Positions 9,024 through 17,605 of a DNA stretch of 64,000 nt are shown piece after piece. The stretch spans positions 1-64,000 of the forward strand of contig NZ_JAENWM010000001.1 of assembly GCF_016650035.1 (NCBI RefSeq), written 5' to 3'. The DNA is from Clostridium sp. GTDB lineage: Bacteria; Bacillota; Clostridia; Clostridiales; Clostridiaceae. The notes below the pieces were generated by a model. It was not told the DNA's origin and searched no databases. It was given only the letters and a program-made list of their open reading frames with translations. The first letter of the stretch is position 1. Every line of letters begins with the position of its first letter. The translations under genes were made by a program, and so were the position numbers.

Positions 9024-9056
9024 AAAAAACCACCAAAATACTTGGTGGTTTTTTCG
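9024..9056 (+). terminator. Rho-independent terminator
   Basis: Stem ACCACCAA / TTGGTGGT with a 5-nt loop, flanked by an A-run and TTTTTT. A very similar stem recurs at 10535-10571. Confidence 0.85.
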
Positions 9057-9184
9057 TGGTTAATTTAATTTAAAATCCAAAACAATTTATATAAAGTTTA
9101 TAAATACTGAAACCCATTTCACATAAAATCATGTGATATACTTAAAAGTGTTTTAAAAGAAATGTGGTTACTTGGAGGTTTTGA

Positions 9185-10024
9185 ATGTATAAATTAATAG
9201 CATTAGATATGGATGGAACATTATTGAATGATAAAAAACAAATTTCACTAGCTAATTATAATGCAATACAACAAGCTAGGGATAATGGAGTAAAAGTTGT
9301 ACTAGCATCAGGAAGACCTTTAGTTGGTTTTGAAAAATATTTGGAAGAACTTGACTTAATTTCTAAAGATGATTACGCAGTAGCTTTTAACGGAGCTCTT
9401 GTTCAAAGCTCCGAAGGTGGAGAAATAGTATCAAAAACAACATTAACCATTGATGATTATAAATATTTGTATGAGTTAAGTAAAGAGCTTAAAGTTAACA
9501 TACATGCATTAACAGAGACTACGGTAATTTCTCCTTATGACAGCAAATACACAAGAAATGAAGCATATATGAATGGTATTTCAAGAGAAATATCTGATGT
9601 TTATGATGTACCTGCTGATACAACTATAGTGAAAGTTATGTTTGTGGACGAGCCGGAAATTATAGAAGAAATAATGAATATGATTCCAGAAGAGGTAAGT
9701 GATAAGTATACAATAGTTAGAAGCGCACCATTCTACTTAGAGTTTCTTCATAAATCTGTTAATAAAGGTGCAGGAGTAGCAGCTTTGGCGAAAAAATTAA
9801 ATATCAAACAAGAAGAGGTTATATGCATAGGAGATGCAGGTAACGATATTCATATGATTAAATATGCAGGACTTGGCGTTGCAATGGGAAATGCATTTCC
9901 TGAGGTTAAAAAAATCGCTAATTTTATAACTAAAACCAATGAGGAAGATGGAGTAGCACATGTTATTAATAAATTCGTTTTAAAGGGTGAAAAAAGTTTA
10001 AGAAGTATAGCGAATATTATTTAA
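9185..10024 (+). CDS. Cof-type HAD-superfamily phosphatase
   Basis: 279-residue HAD hydrolase of the IIB (Cof/YidA) subgroup; such enzymes dephosphorylate sugar phosphates and similar metabolites. Motif I LDMDGTLL is at residues 7-14 with nucleophile Asp8 and acid/base Asp10; motif II SGRP near 40; a large cap domain; motif III Lys near 200 (HKSVNKG) and motif IV GDAGNDIHMI. All catalytic residues are present. GGAGG 7 nt before the ATG decides the start. Substrate is unknown. The gene is followed by the promoter of a probable small RNA rather than by a gene. Confidence 0.9.
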   Translation: MYKLIALDMDGTLLNDKKQISLANYNAIQQARDNGVKVVLASGRPLVGFEKYLEELDLISKDDYAVAFNGALVQSSEGGEIVSKTTLTIDDYKYLYELSKELKVNIHALTETTVISPYDSKYTRNEAYMNGISREISDVYDVPADTTIVKVMFVDEPEIIEEIMNMIPEEVSDKYTIVRSAPFYLEFLHKSVNKGAGVAALAKKLNIKQEEVICIGDAGNDIHMIKYAGLGVAMGNAFPEVKKIANFITKTNEEDGVAHVINKFVLKGEKSLRSIANII

Positions 10025-10033
10025 TAATAATTG

Positions 10034-10062
10034 TTGACAAATAATAAAAACAGATATATAAT
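10034..10062 (+). promoter_or_regulatory. Consensus sigma-A promoter of a small RNA
   Basis: -35 TTGACA (10034-10039), a 17-bp spacer, -10 TATAAT (10057-10062): both hexamers match consensus exactly. No ribosome site plus start codon follows before the terminator at 10160-10195. Confidence 0.8.
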
Positions 10063-10068
10063 AAGTTC

Positions 10069-10195
10069 ATACAAACTTCTGGTATTGATACTCTTTACTC
10101 CCCCCAGATTAAAAAATATTAATAATAGAAGAATCCCCCCCTTTTTAAATGAATATAGAAAAACTGGTAAATGTCCAATTTACCAGTTTTTTTTT
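10069..10195 (+). ncRNA. Candidate C-rich trans-acting small RNA
   Basis: A perfect promoter upstream and a strong terminator downstream delimit a transcript of about 125 nt. It has two unpaired C-runs, six C at 10100-10105 and seven C at 10135-10141, in an otherwise A/U-rich body. C-rich loops in Gram-positive sRNAs (the RsaE/RoxS class) pair with G-rich Shine-Dalgarno sequences, and G-rich sites such as GGGGG occur before many genes here. An open frame across it (10031-10276) lacks a ribosome site and runs through the terminator, so coding is unlikely. Function as a translational repressor is inference. Confidence 0.6.
10160..10195. terminator. Strong terminator, probably bidirectional
   Basis: 13-bp stem AAAACTGGTAAAT / ATTTACCAGTTTT followed by nine T on the plus strand; an A-run on the left gives a T-run for the minus-strand gene that ends at 10217. 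Confidence 0.85.
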
Positions 10196-10216
10196 GCCAT
10201 AATAACTATTCTTTTT

Positions 10217-10390
10217 TTAATAAAATCCTTTCATTTTCACCCCGTTGCTTGGCTGGATGTCTTTAATGTTTTCTAATCCAGTAGATCCTATATTATTTAA
10301 CTCTTTTATTTTATTTGATTTTTCGATTTTAGCACGTTCTGGATTAAGATAATCATTATTATTTTGTTTATTATGATTTTTATGTCCCAT
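10217..10390 (-). CDS. Small Asn/Lys-rich hypothetical protein
   Basis: 57 residues on the minus strand starting MGHKNHNKQNNNDYLNPERA, hydrophilic and rich in Asn, Lys and Ile, with no Cys and no hydrophobic helix. An excellent ribosome site, AGGAGG, ends 6 nt before the ATG, and a terminator lies just past the stop, so it is very likely a real gene. I do not recognise the family. Size and composition would suit a small spore or cytosolic protein but no SASP signature is visible. Confidence 0.7.
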   Translation of the reverse strand: MGHKNHNKQNNNDYLNPERAKIEKSNKIKELNNIGSTGLENIKDIQPSNGVKMKGFY

Positions 10391-10534
10391 AAAAGTCCTC
10401 CTTTTTTATTTTTATTTTATACTTTTTAAGTGTTTATAATACTATGAGATAGTTGGAACTAAATATATAAAAGATATTAAAAGTTATATTGTGTACATGA
10501 TGGATTTAATAGTGAAAAATATTTTTAAATTAAG

Positions 10535-10571
10535 AAAAACCACCAAAATCTCTAGGATTTTGGTGGTTTTT
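10535..10571. terminator. Bidirectional terminator downstream of fdpF
   Basis: 16-bp near-perfect stem (AAAAACCACCAAAATC / GATTTTGGTGGTTTTT) with a short loop. It can terminate the minus-strand fdpF transcript and anything entering from the left. The 10391-10534 stretch has a possible -10 (TATAAT 10435-10440) but no clear -35. Confidence 0.8.
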
Positions 10572-10605
10572 CTTTGTTGAAATATTCAAATTGCCATGAG
10601 AGGAG

Positions 10606-10645
10606 CCTCAACCAGTGTTGAGGTTGCCCCAACGTTGGTGGGGGT
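10606..10645. other. GC-rich tandem hairpins at the fdpF 3' end
   Basis: Two adjacent inverted repeats, CCTCAAC / GTTGAGG (10606-10623) and CCCCAAC / GTTGGTGGGG (10627-10644), lie just beyond the fdpF stop. Base composition is far above the surrounding AT-rich DNA. No T-run follows, so they may be an RNA-stability structure or a foreign insertion. Confidence 0.4.
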
Positions 10646-10650
10646 GGTGC

Positions 10651-13200
10651 CTAGATTAATTCCAGTACTTCTTTTAGTGATTTTGAATCCTCGATGGCGC
10701 TTATTAGTTTTGCTGAAGATTTGTTATCTCCTATTATTATACCGCCAGTTATGATATTTTCAGTGAAGAATAATTTTTTGTATATTTTATTTTCCTTATC
10801 ATTTGTGCTAAGAGCTTTAGATGCATCGCTAGAAATTACGCCTACAGATAATAGTTCGAGGCCCATTGCATTAAAGGAAATTACACCTAGGGATGGAACG
10901 TAGATTTGAATCTCGCCTACTGCGTTCATACCGGCAGCTTTTCCCATTTCTATAGCGGCAGGCCAATTGCCATATACTCTACCGTTAAATTCTGCAATGT
11001 CTCCGCAGGCATAAATATCTTTAATATTAGTTTCCATATTTTCGTTTATTAGTATGCCTTTATTAGTTTTTATATTAGTATTATCGGCTATATTTTTATT
11101 TGGTGCAATACCTGTTGAAAATAGCACAAGATCTGCGTCTAGTGTTTTTCCGCTTTTAAGCATAACGGAGGTAACAGAGGTTTCACCTTGTATAGCTGTT
11201 ACGGAATCAGAAAGTATAACTTCAATGTTTTGGTTTTCAACTGCAGTTTTAAGTATAAGGCTACCTTCACTATCTAGTTGCCTACCAAGTAGAGAAGCGC
11301 TAAATTCAACTACGGAAACATTAAGACCAGAGCTTTTAATTTCATGAGCTGCTTCAAGTCCCAAAAGTCCACCACCTACAATTACTACTTTTTTAGCGGT
11401 TTTCATTTTATTTTTAATAGCCTCTAAATCTTTTAAATTTCTTAAAGTGAATACACCTTCTTTATCTACTCCATCTACAGGAATCATAAAGTTTTTACTA
11501 CCATTTGCTAGTATGAGTTTGTCATAACTTACAGACGTGCCGCTTACAAGTAATATTTGTTTTTCCTCAGGGTTTAAGCTTTTAACGGTTACCCCTAAGG
11601 TAAGGTTTATGTTATTATCCACATACCACTCTTTTGGAGATAGGTAAAAACTTTCATCTTTAAGGTCTTCACTTATTCCATCAGAAATAGCAGGCCTGTA
11701 ATAGGTTAAGAAATCTTCGTCTGAGATTATTTCTATTTCGCATTGTTTATTTCTTTTTCTTATGGCGTCCGCAGCATAATATCCAGCGGCACCGTTACCG
11801 ATGATTACAAATTTTTCTTTTTTATCGGAACTAAAGGTCACTACGTCTTCGGATATTTGAATGAATTGATCAGCACTTGCACCACAAACAGGACATATGT
11901 CAGGTGGTTTTGGTCCATCGAATTCTTCGTTACAAACTAAACATTTCCATCTTTTTTCTGTGGAAGGTTTAGTAGGGCAGGTATTTGTTTTGGTCTTTTC
12001 GGCTATTTTTTCTGCGAATGACGCTCCAAATTTATATGCCAAGTTTAAATCTTTTTCTGAAGGCTTAAACTTGAATTTCATTGAAGGATATAAATCTAGT
12101 TTGATTTGTTTTAATCTATCTTCTATATTAGAAACAGCTTCTCCACTCCAACCATAAGAACCAAATGCAGAGGCTACTTTTCCACCATGAACTATAGGGT
12201 TTAGTTTTGTTAAAATATCCCATATAGGTTCTAAAGCATCTCCGTTTATTGTAGGAGAACCGAAAAGTATTCCTTCGGATTTATCTATACTGCTTAAAAT
12301 ATCATTCATATCATGATGAATAACATCATAAGCCTTAACTTTGAAATTACAATTAGAGTTTATTCCTTCTTCTATTTTTTTAGCTATCGACTCAGTATAT
12401 CCATAGGCAGAAACATAACAGATGGTAACTTGTGGCTCTGTGGAGACTTCGTAAGGTTTACTCCACTCTTTGTATTTGTTTACAATACTCCAAGGGTCTT
12501 CTCTTAAAATAGGTCCATGTCCTGGGCATATTATATCTACTGTAAGGTCTTTTATTTTATCTATAGCTTTTAACACATATGGTTTAAAGGGTCCCATAAT
12601 AGAGTCAAAATAGTATTTTAAAGATTCATTATAATCTTCTTGGCTACTATTTAAATCATTATACATATCTTCATTACAGTAATGACTTCCAAAAGAATCG
12701 CAAGTTATAAGCAGTTTATCTTCTGCAACATAGGTGTATATGGAATCTGGCCAGTGTAGGAATGGGGCAGATATAAAGGATAAGGTTTTATTTCCAAGAC
12801 TTATAGTATCTCCGTCTCCTACTATTATGTACTCGAAATCTCTATTTATAATTTCCTTAAGGAATTTAATTGCAGCAGCTGAACCTACAACTTTGGCATT
12901 TTTAGAAATTTCTAAAAGTTTTCCAACTGAGCCTGCATGATCTGGCTCGGTATGATCTACTACGATGTAATCAATTGCTTCTATATTAATATCTAATGAT
13001 TTTAACCGTTCCAGATATTCATCGAAAAATTTCTCTTTTACTGTTTCGAATACTGCAGTTTTTTCACTGCCTTTAACTACATAAGAGTTATATGTAGTAC
13101 CAAAAGGGGTGTACATGATTATATCAAAAATTCTAAGTTTGCGATCTAATGCACCTACCCAATATATATCTTTTTTAACTTCTAATGCATTCATTAACAT
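10651..13200 (-). CDS. Flavodiiron-rubredoxin-NADH:rubredoxin reductase fusion (FdpF type)
   Basis: 849-residue cytosolic O2/NO reductase that carries its whole electron chain in one chain, the layout called class F in clostridia such as C. difficile. Residues 1-250: metallo-beta-lactamase-like diiron domain with His83, Glu85, Asp87, His88, His149, Asp168 and His228 all present. Residues 255-400: flavodoxin domain, FMN loop SAYGYTES. Residues 418-452: rubredoxin with Cys420, Cys423, Cys436, Cys439. Residues 463-849: FAD/NADH-dependent rubredoxin reductase starting at IIGNGAAGYY. It reduces O2 to water (or NO to N2O) at the expense of NADH. The promoter overlaps a Fur/PerR-like dyad, which suits an oxygen-detoxification gene. 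It stands alone on its strand. Confidence 0.95.
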   Translation of the reverse strand: MLMNALEVKKDIYWVGALDRKLRIFDIIMYTPFGTTYNSYVVKGSEKTAVFETVKEKFFDEYLERLKSLDINIEAIDYIVVDHTEPDHAGSVGKLLEISKNAKVVGSAAAIKFLKEIINRDFEYIIVGDGDTISLGNKTLSFISAPFLHWPDSIYTYVAEDKLLITCDSFGSHYCNEDMYNDLNSSQEDYNESLKYYFDSIMGPFKPYVLKAIDKIKDLTVDIICPGHGPILREDPWSIVNKYKEWSKPYEVSTEPQVTICYVSAYGYTESIAKKIEEGINSNCNFKVKAYDVIHHDMNDILSSIDKSEGILFGSPTINGDALEPIWDILTKLNPIVHGGKVASAFGSYGWSGEAVSNIEDRLKQIKLDLYPSMKFKFKPSEKDLNLAYKFGASFAEKIAEKTKTNTCPTKPSTEKRWKCLVCNEEFDGPKPPDICPVCGASADQFIQISEDVVTFSSDKKEKFVIIGNGAAGYYAADAIRKRNKQCEIEIISDEDFLTYYRPAISDGISEDLKDESFYLSPKEWYVDNNINLTLGVTVKSLNPEEKQILLVSGTSVSYDKLILANGSKNFMIPVDGVDKEGVFTLRNLKDLEAIKNKMKTAKKVVIVGGGLLGLEAAHEIKSSGLNVSVVEFSASLLGRQLDSEGSLILKTAVENQNIEVILSDSVTAIQGETSVTSVMLKSGKTLDADLVLFSTGIAPNKNIADNTNIKTNKGILINENMETNIKDIYACGDIAEFNGRVYGNWPAAIEMGKAAGMNAVGEIQIYVPSLGVISFNAMGLELLSVGVISSDASKALSTNDKENKIYKKLFFTENIITGGIIIGDNKSSAKLISAIEDSKSLKEVLELI

Positions 13201-13222
13201 CTCTCCTTTAATAATTATCTAA

Positions 13223-13237
13223 GAATAACGATTATCA
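13223..13237. promoter_or_regulatory. Fur/PerR-like operator of fdpF
   Basis: Minus-strand TGATAAT-C-GTTATTC is an imperfect 7-1-7 dyad: one half-site is identical to the pepA box, the other differs at three positions. It begins 6 nt downstream of the -10 box. PerR control would match the O2-reductase function (inference). Confidence 0.55.
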
Positions 13238-13242
13238 TTTAT

Positions 13243-13271
13243 ATTATAATATAAGAATATTTAGAAAGCAA
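13243..13271 (-). promoter_or_regulatory. Sigma-A promoter of fdpF
   Basis: -35 TTGCTT (13271-13266), 17-bp spacer, -10 TATAAT (13248-13243) on the minus strand, followed directly by the dyad. Confidence 0.7.
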
Positions 13272-13435
13272 TAACAAATTCCCGTAAATTCTCAAATTAT
13301 GCATTCAATTTTGTTTTACAGTGGGAGGTTTTTATGCTATAGTTTTTAATGATTGTATAGTTTTTTATTGGTGAGCCAAGACAGCATCATGTGGTTGACA
13401 TTTAAAAGAATAATTTATATTTAAGGAGATAATAT

Positions 13436-13891
13436 ATGAATTGGTTAAAAGTAGTATTGTTTTCAGCAGTGCCTCTTGCAGAGATGAAATTTGCTATACC
13501 ATTTGGAATATACGAGGGTATTAATCCAATAACAGTGTTCTTTTTAGCATTTGTTGGGAGTTTGCTTCCCGTTCCATTTATACTGATATTTTTCAATAAA
13601 ATATTTGATTTTCTAGGGAAATATAAGTTCTTTAGTGGCTTTTATAATTTAATAGACAGGAAAATAAGCAAGAATAGAGGTAGATTTGAAAAGTTTGAAG
13701 AAGTTGCACTTATAGCTTTTATTGCCATACCACTTCCTACTACGGGAGTTTGGACAGGAACTGCAGTAGCTGCTTTTTTAAAGTTGGATTTTAAGAAATC
13801 TGTTATGTGTGCAGTTATAGGATCTTTCATATGTGGAATTATAGTTACGTTTTTAAGTTTAGCTTTTCCAGCTTTTTTGAAAATGTTATAA
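13436..13891 (+). CDS. Small multidrug export protein family (Sm_multidrug_ex)
   Basis: 151-residue membrane protein with about four helices, matching the family by the N-terminal VPLAEMKFAIPFGI segment, the FIAIPLPTTGVWTGT loop in the middle and a hydrophobic C-terminal helix. The family name derives from weak experimental evidence; transport activity is not established. AAGGAG lies 8 nt before the ATG. Short neighbouring gaps and the terminator at 13897-13927 make it a single-gene unit divergent from fdpF. Confidence 0.85.
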   Translation: MNWLKVVLFSAVPLAEMKFAIPFGIYEGINPITVFFLAFVGSLLPVPFILIFFNKIFDFLGKYKFFSGFYNLIDRKISKNRGRFEKFEEVALIAFIAIPLPTTGVWTGTAVAAFLKLDFKKSVMCAVIGSFICGIIVTFLSLAFPAFLKML

Positions 13892-13896
13892 TTACC

Positions 13897-13927
13897 ATCC
13901 TTTACCTAAGCGGTAAAGGATTTTTTT
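13897..13927 (+). terminator. Terminator after the small exporter
   Basis: Perfect 10-bp stem ATCCTTTACC / GGTAAAGGAT, then seven T. A second hairpin, GGGCGTATAC / GTGTACGCCC (13933-13959), follows directly and may back it up. Confidence 0.85.
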
Positions 13928-14091
13928 AGTGCGGGCGTATACTTTTTTAGTGTACGCCCATGCTTATTTGTTAAAAATAGTAATAGTTAGTATAACTTAA
14001 TGACAAATCATGTTAAAATATAGTATATATAAGATATATTTAAATTGAATAATTTTAATTATAAATAACATAAGTTAAAGGGGGCTAAGTA

Positions 14092-15039
14092 ATGGATATA
14101 AAGAAATTTGAGGAATTTAGGGCGATGATTCTGGATAATGTGGGTAAAGTTATAGTTGGTAAAGGGGATACTATTGAGAAAGTTATAGTATGTTTTATAT
14201 GTTCTGGGCATGTGCTTATTGAGGATGTTCCTGGACTGGGGAAAACTAAGCTTGCAAAAAGTCTTTCAAGAACTATGAATTGCAGTTTTAAGAGAATACA
14301 GTTCACTCCAGACTTGCTTCCTTCTGATTTAACAGGGATATATTATTATAATCAAAAGAAAGAGGACTTTGAGTTTAGGTCCGGGCCGCTTTTAAGTCAA
14401 TTTGTTTTAGCTGATGAAATTAATAGAGCTACACCTAGAACACAGTCAGCACTTTTAGAGTGTATGGAAGAGGGACAAATAACTGTGGAGGGTAATACTA
14501 TAAAACTTGAAAGGCCATTTTTTGTAATAGCTACTCAAAATCCAGTGGAACAGTTTGGAACGTTCCCGCTTCCAGAAGCACAACTAGATAGATTTTTCAT
14601 GAAAATTTCCATGGGCTACCCTGATGCGAGTGAAGAGAAGACAATGATGAATAGATTTATGAAAGTGGATCCTATGGATGACCTTATGGCAGTGGTTACG
14701 ATGGAAGACATAGCTTATGTTCAAAATAATTATACTATGGTACATGTAAGCGAGGAAATAAAAGATTATATAATAGAAATAGTAAAGGCTACAAGAAGTC
14801 ATAGAGAGATAGAACTTGGATGTAGCCCTAGAGCCACTCTAAACATGATGAAGGGAAGTCAAGCACTTGCTGCTATACGTGGAAGAGACTATGTGATTCC
14901 TGAGGATGTTAAGGAACTGGCAATTCCCATTTTAAGCCATAGATTAATGCTTAAAAACGAACTTAGTTCAGGAAATAAGAGTAAATCTATTATAGAGGAA
15001 ATAATAAGTACGATTAAAGCTCCACTAGAAACGTTGTAG
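14092..15039 (+). CDS. MoxR-family AAA+ ATPase
   Basis: 315-residue AAA+ chaperone-like ATPase. Walker A is EDVPGLGKT (about 44-52), Walker B LADEINRATPRTQSALLECM, sensor 1 ATQNPVEQ, and the C-terminal lid begins near residue 230. MoxR proteins act with DUF58 and transglutaminase-type membrane partners, probably in assembly or maturation of cell-envelope complexes; that gene order is exactly what follows here. GGGGGC lies upstream of the ATG. It is separated from the DUF58 gene by only 10 nt, so the three genes form an operon. Confidence 0.9.
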   Translation: MDIKKFEEFRAMILDNVGKVIVGKGDTIEKVIVCFICSGHVLIEDVPGLGKTKLAKSLSRTMNCSFKRIQFTPDLLPSDLTGIYYYNQKKEDFEFRSGPLLSQFVLADEINRATPRTQSALLECMEEGQITVEGNTIKLERPFFVIATQNPVEQFGTFPLPEAQLDRFFMKISMGYPDASEEKTMMNRFMKVDPMDDLMAVVTMEDIAYVQNNYTMVHVSEEIKDYIIEIVKATRSHREIELGCSPRATLNMMKGSQALAAIRGRDYVIPEDVKELAIPILSHRLMLKNELSSGNKSKSIIEEIISTIKAPLETL

Positions 15040-15049
15040 GGGGAGAGTT

Positions 15050-16174
15050 ATGTTTATACGATTTGCTTTAATGCTGTCCATACTTGCTATTATCTCTTTA
15101 ACTTCTGACTTTACACGAAGAAAAGGCTTTTGTAATCTCAAAATAACTAGAAGTATCAATAAAGATAGAATGAATCCTAATGAAGAATTCACATTAACTA
15201 CAACTATTGAAAATAATAAAAGGCTGCCCATATCATTTTTAACGTTGAGGGAAAAAATGCCGGCAGCTATAGAGTTCGTATCAGACACCGTTAAAGCTTC
15301 AAAAGGAGATGACTTATGGCGTTTAAGTAAATACACTATAGGTTGGTACCAAAGAAAAAGAAGGACGTATAAATTGAAGTGCAACCTTCGTGGAACCTAT
15401 GTTTTAAAAGATATTGACGTTACTGTAGGGGATTTATTTGGATACTCTTCAGAAACCAAAACTGTAGGAGACTTTTTAGAATTTTTGGTTTATCCTGAAA
15501 TTATTGATATAAATAATCTGGAATTTGTAAACACTAATATACAAGGTGATACTTGTGTAAAAAGGTGGATTCATAAGGACCCATTATATATTAAGGGCAT
15601 AAGAGAATATAACGTAGAGGATAGAATGAGGGATATTCATTGGAAATCTAGTTTGAAGATGGACAGGCTCATGGTAAAAGAATATGATTTTACTTCAGAT
15701 AGGGAGATTACTATCATTGTTAATGGTCAATGTGGAGAACCTTATTGGGCCAGTATTCAACCACTATTTATAGAGAATGGGATTAAAGTGGCAGCTTCAC
15801 TCGCATCGTTTGCTATTAAACAAGGAGTTCCAGTAGGAATGTGGACTAATTCTCAATTGATAGGCGTTCAAAGAAAAGAATCTTGTGAAGTTTACCCGGA
15901 TATTAATGCACTTAAGAAAATAATGGAACTAAGTGCAAGGATGAGCTATACAGTTAACCTGAAATTTAGCGATTATTTAAGGGGGAAAATATCAGGATTT
16001 AGTCCTAATTGTACTTATGTAATTATTACGCCTTATTTAGATGAAGGTAGTGTTTTTATTTTATCTAAACTTAAAAGGCGGGGAATTTTAATTAAAATCA
16101 TAGATGTTTCCACAAATGGTACTGTTGACTGCATTTCAGGTGTTGAAAAGATAAATTATAAAGGGGAGATGTAA
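15050..16174 (+). CDS. DUF58 domain protein
   Basis: 374 residues with a short N-terminal membrane segment (about 3-18), a beta-rich middle region, and the DUF58 signature YNVEDRMRDIHWKSSLKMDRLMVKEY at about 185-210, followed by a von Willebrand A-like fold. In this family the central RDIHWK-type motif is invariant; here it is intact. It probably bridges the MoxR ATPase and the membrane partner. GGGGGAGAG precedes the ATG, and the stop lies 2 nt before the next start, showing tight coupling. Confidence 0.85.
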   Translation: MFIRFALMLSILAIISLTSDFTRRKGFCNLKITRSINKDRMNPNEEFTLTTTIENNKRLPISFLTLREKMPAAIEFVSDTVKASKGDDLWRLSKYTIGWYQRKRRTYKLKCNLRGTYVLKDIDVTVGDLFGYSSETKTVGDFLEFLVYPEIIDINNLEFVNTNIQGDTCVKRWIHKDPLYIKGIREYNVEDRMRDIHWKSSLKMDRLMVKEYDFTSDREITIIVNGQCGEPYWASIQPLFIENGIKVAASLASFAIKQGVPVGMWTNSQLIGVQRKESCEVYPDINALKKIMELSARMSYTVNLKFSDYLRGKISGFSPNCTYVIITPYLDEGSVFILSKLKRRGILIKIIDVSTNGTVDCISGVEKINYKGEM

Positions 16175-16176
16175 CT

Positions 16177-17421
16177 ATGAGCGAGTATAGAAAAGTCAAG
16201 AGTATATATAGTATAAGCTTTGTTACTATTTCTTTTATAATTTGGTCAACTTTAAGTAAATGGTTATTTCAAAATCCAGTAGAGTATAAACTGTTCTTAA
16301 TTTGTTCCTGTGTTGTGCTTTTTACCCAGTATATTGCCACTGCGCGGCACAATAAAATCCTTGTTATTTTGCCTTTGGGAGTTAGCATTATAGCTTCTGT
16401 AATGTTTTTTAACGGGCAAGCTATTATGTTAAATACGATTTATTTGTTATTTGCAACTTTTACAATTTATTTTTTGGAGGGTGCACCTATAGATCATTCT
16501 CAATATAAAGAAGATATAAATAAGTCTATGGTTCTACTTATATTCATATGGATCATTTCATTTAGATTGGGTATAGATTTTGTAGATGAAATTTATAAAT
16601 TTCATATTCTCTATATAATTATGATTATAATACTTATGAGAGAAACGCAAAGATATGTACATGATATTAAAAGCAAAACTTCAATGGTTACAAATATAAT
16701 AATAGGAATCTCAGTGCTTACTTTATCTTTAGATTATGCTGGCAAAATTGTTAAAGGATTATTAGATATACTTAAGGATTTAGTAGATTTTGTATTGATT
16801 ATAATACTAACAATTCTGTCTAAGATTTTTGGACCTGCAATGGGATCAATTTCTGGGCTTAATTTGAAAAATCCGGATGAAAGTATATTAGGCGAACCTA
16901 CAATAAACAATGGACCTATAATTGAAGGCCTTCCAATTGATAAACCAGAAATTGCACAGGCTGAGCTTCAACTACAGCCTATACTTATTTTAGTTTTTAA
17001 AATTGTAATCGTACTAATTATTTTATATGTGTTATATAAATTTTTAACAAGATTTAGAAGTAAAGCAGAAACATATAATGGATTTATAGAAGAGAAGGAA
17101 AGAATTGTTGTGAAAAACAAGAAAAAGCATTGGATCAAAGGTTTATTTGGTAAGATAGGTTCAGGCGGGGGTAGCAATAGGGAAAAAATTCTTTATACTT
17201 ATAAAGGTTTTGAGAAAATAACGAAGCAAGCTGATATTTATAAGACTTACATGACGGCTACACAGCTGAAAAATGTAACTAAAGTTGTTGTGGATAATTT
17301 TGATGATTTAGAAGAGATGACAGCAGCCTATAACGAGGCAAAATTTTCAGTACATGATATCACTGAGGATAAAGTGCAACAGGTTAAAAATGGGAGCAAA
17401 AATATTAAGAGGCAGTTGTAG
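16177..17421 (+). CDS. Hypothetical multi-span membrane protein of the MoxR operon
   Basis: 414 residues, third gene of the MoxR-DUF58 operon. About six N-terminal membrane helices (10-215), an external Pro/Asn-rich loop (about 225-265), another helix near 270-288, then a basic cytosolic tail with a segment of about 90 residues resembling the C-terminal helical part (DUF4129-like) of TgpA proteins. The transglutaminase core expected in TgpA is missing: no Cys-His-Asp triad is visible and the periplasmic loop is far too short. It therefore looks like a transglutaminase-less variant of the usual partner (inference). Its substrate is unknown. Confidence 0.75.
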   Translation: MSEYRKVKSIYSISFVTISFIIWSTLSKWLFQNPVEYKLFLICSCVVLFTQYIATARHNKILVILPLGVSIIASVMFFNGQAIMLNTIYLLFATFTIYFLEGAPIDHSQYKEDINKSMVLLIFIWIISFRLGIDFVDEIYKFHILYIIMIIILMRETQRYVHDIKSKTSMVTNIIIGISVLTLSLDYAGKIVKGLLDILKDLVDFVLIIILTILSKIFGPAMGSISGLNLKNPDESILGEPTINNGPIIEGLPIDKPEIAQAELQLQPILILVFKIVIVLIILYVLYKFLTRFRSKAETYNGFIEEKERIVVKNKKKHWIKGLFGKIGSGGGSNREKILYTYKGFEKITKQADIYKTYMTATQLKNVTKVVVDNFDDLEEMTAAYNEAKFSVHDITEDKVQQVKNGSKNIKRQL

Positions 17422-17575
17422 GGAAAATTGTATTAGGGTTATAGCATTATTGGAATAATATGTAAATAAATTACTCTTAACAAAGAAAAATAGCAAAAAG
17501 TAAAAGGTAAAAATTTACATATTATATAATGCTATTAAATAATGACTAAAATAATAAATTGCATAGGAGGTTGTT

Positions 17576-17605
17576 ATGCTAAATTTTTACAAAATATCTA
17601 ACTAA
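17576..17605 (+). CDS. Possible 9-codon leader peptide
   Basis: ATG with an ideal AGGAGG site 7 nt upstream, reading MLNFYKISN then TAA. It lies in the 472-nt gap between the MoxR operon and the DUF6514-like gene. I see no attenuator stem after it, and chance occurrence is possible. The rest of the gap (17422-17893) shows nothing else that I can name. Confidence 0.2.
   Translation: MLNFYKISN

Noticed and set aside
10031-10276. 81-codon ORF on the plus strand
   Set aside because: It starts inside the sRNA promoter, lacks a ribosome site and reads through a strong terminator and an opposing gene.
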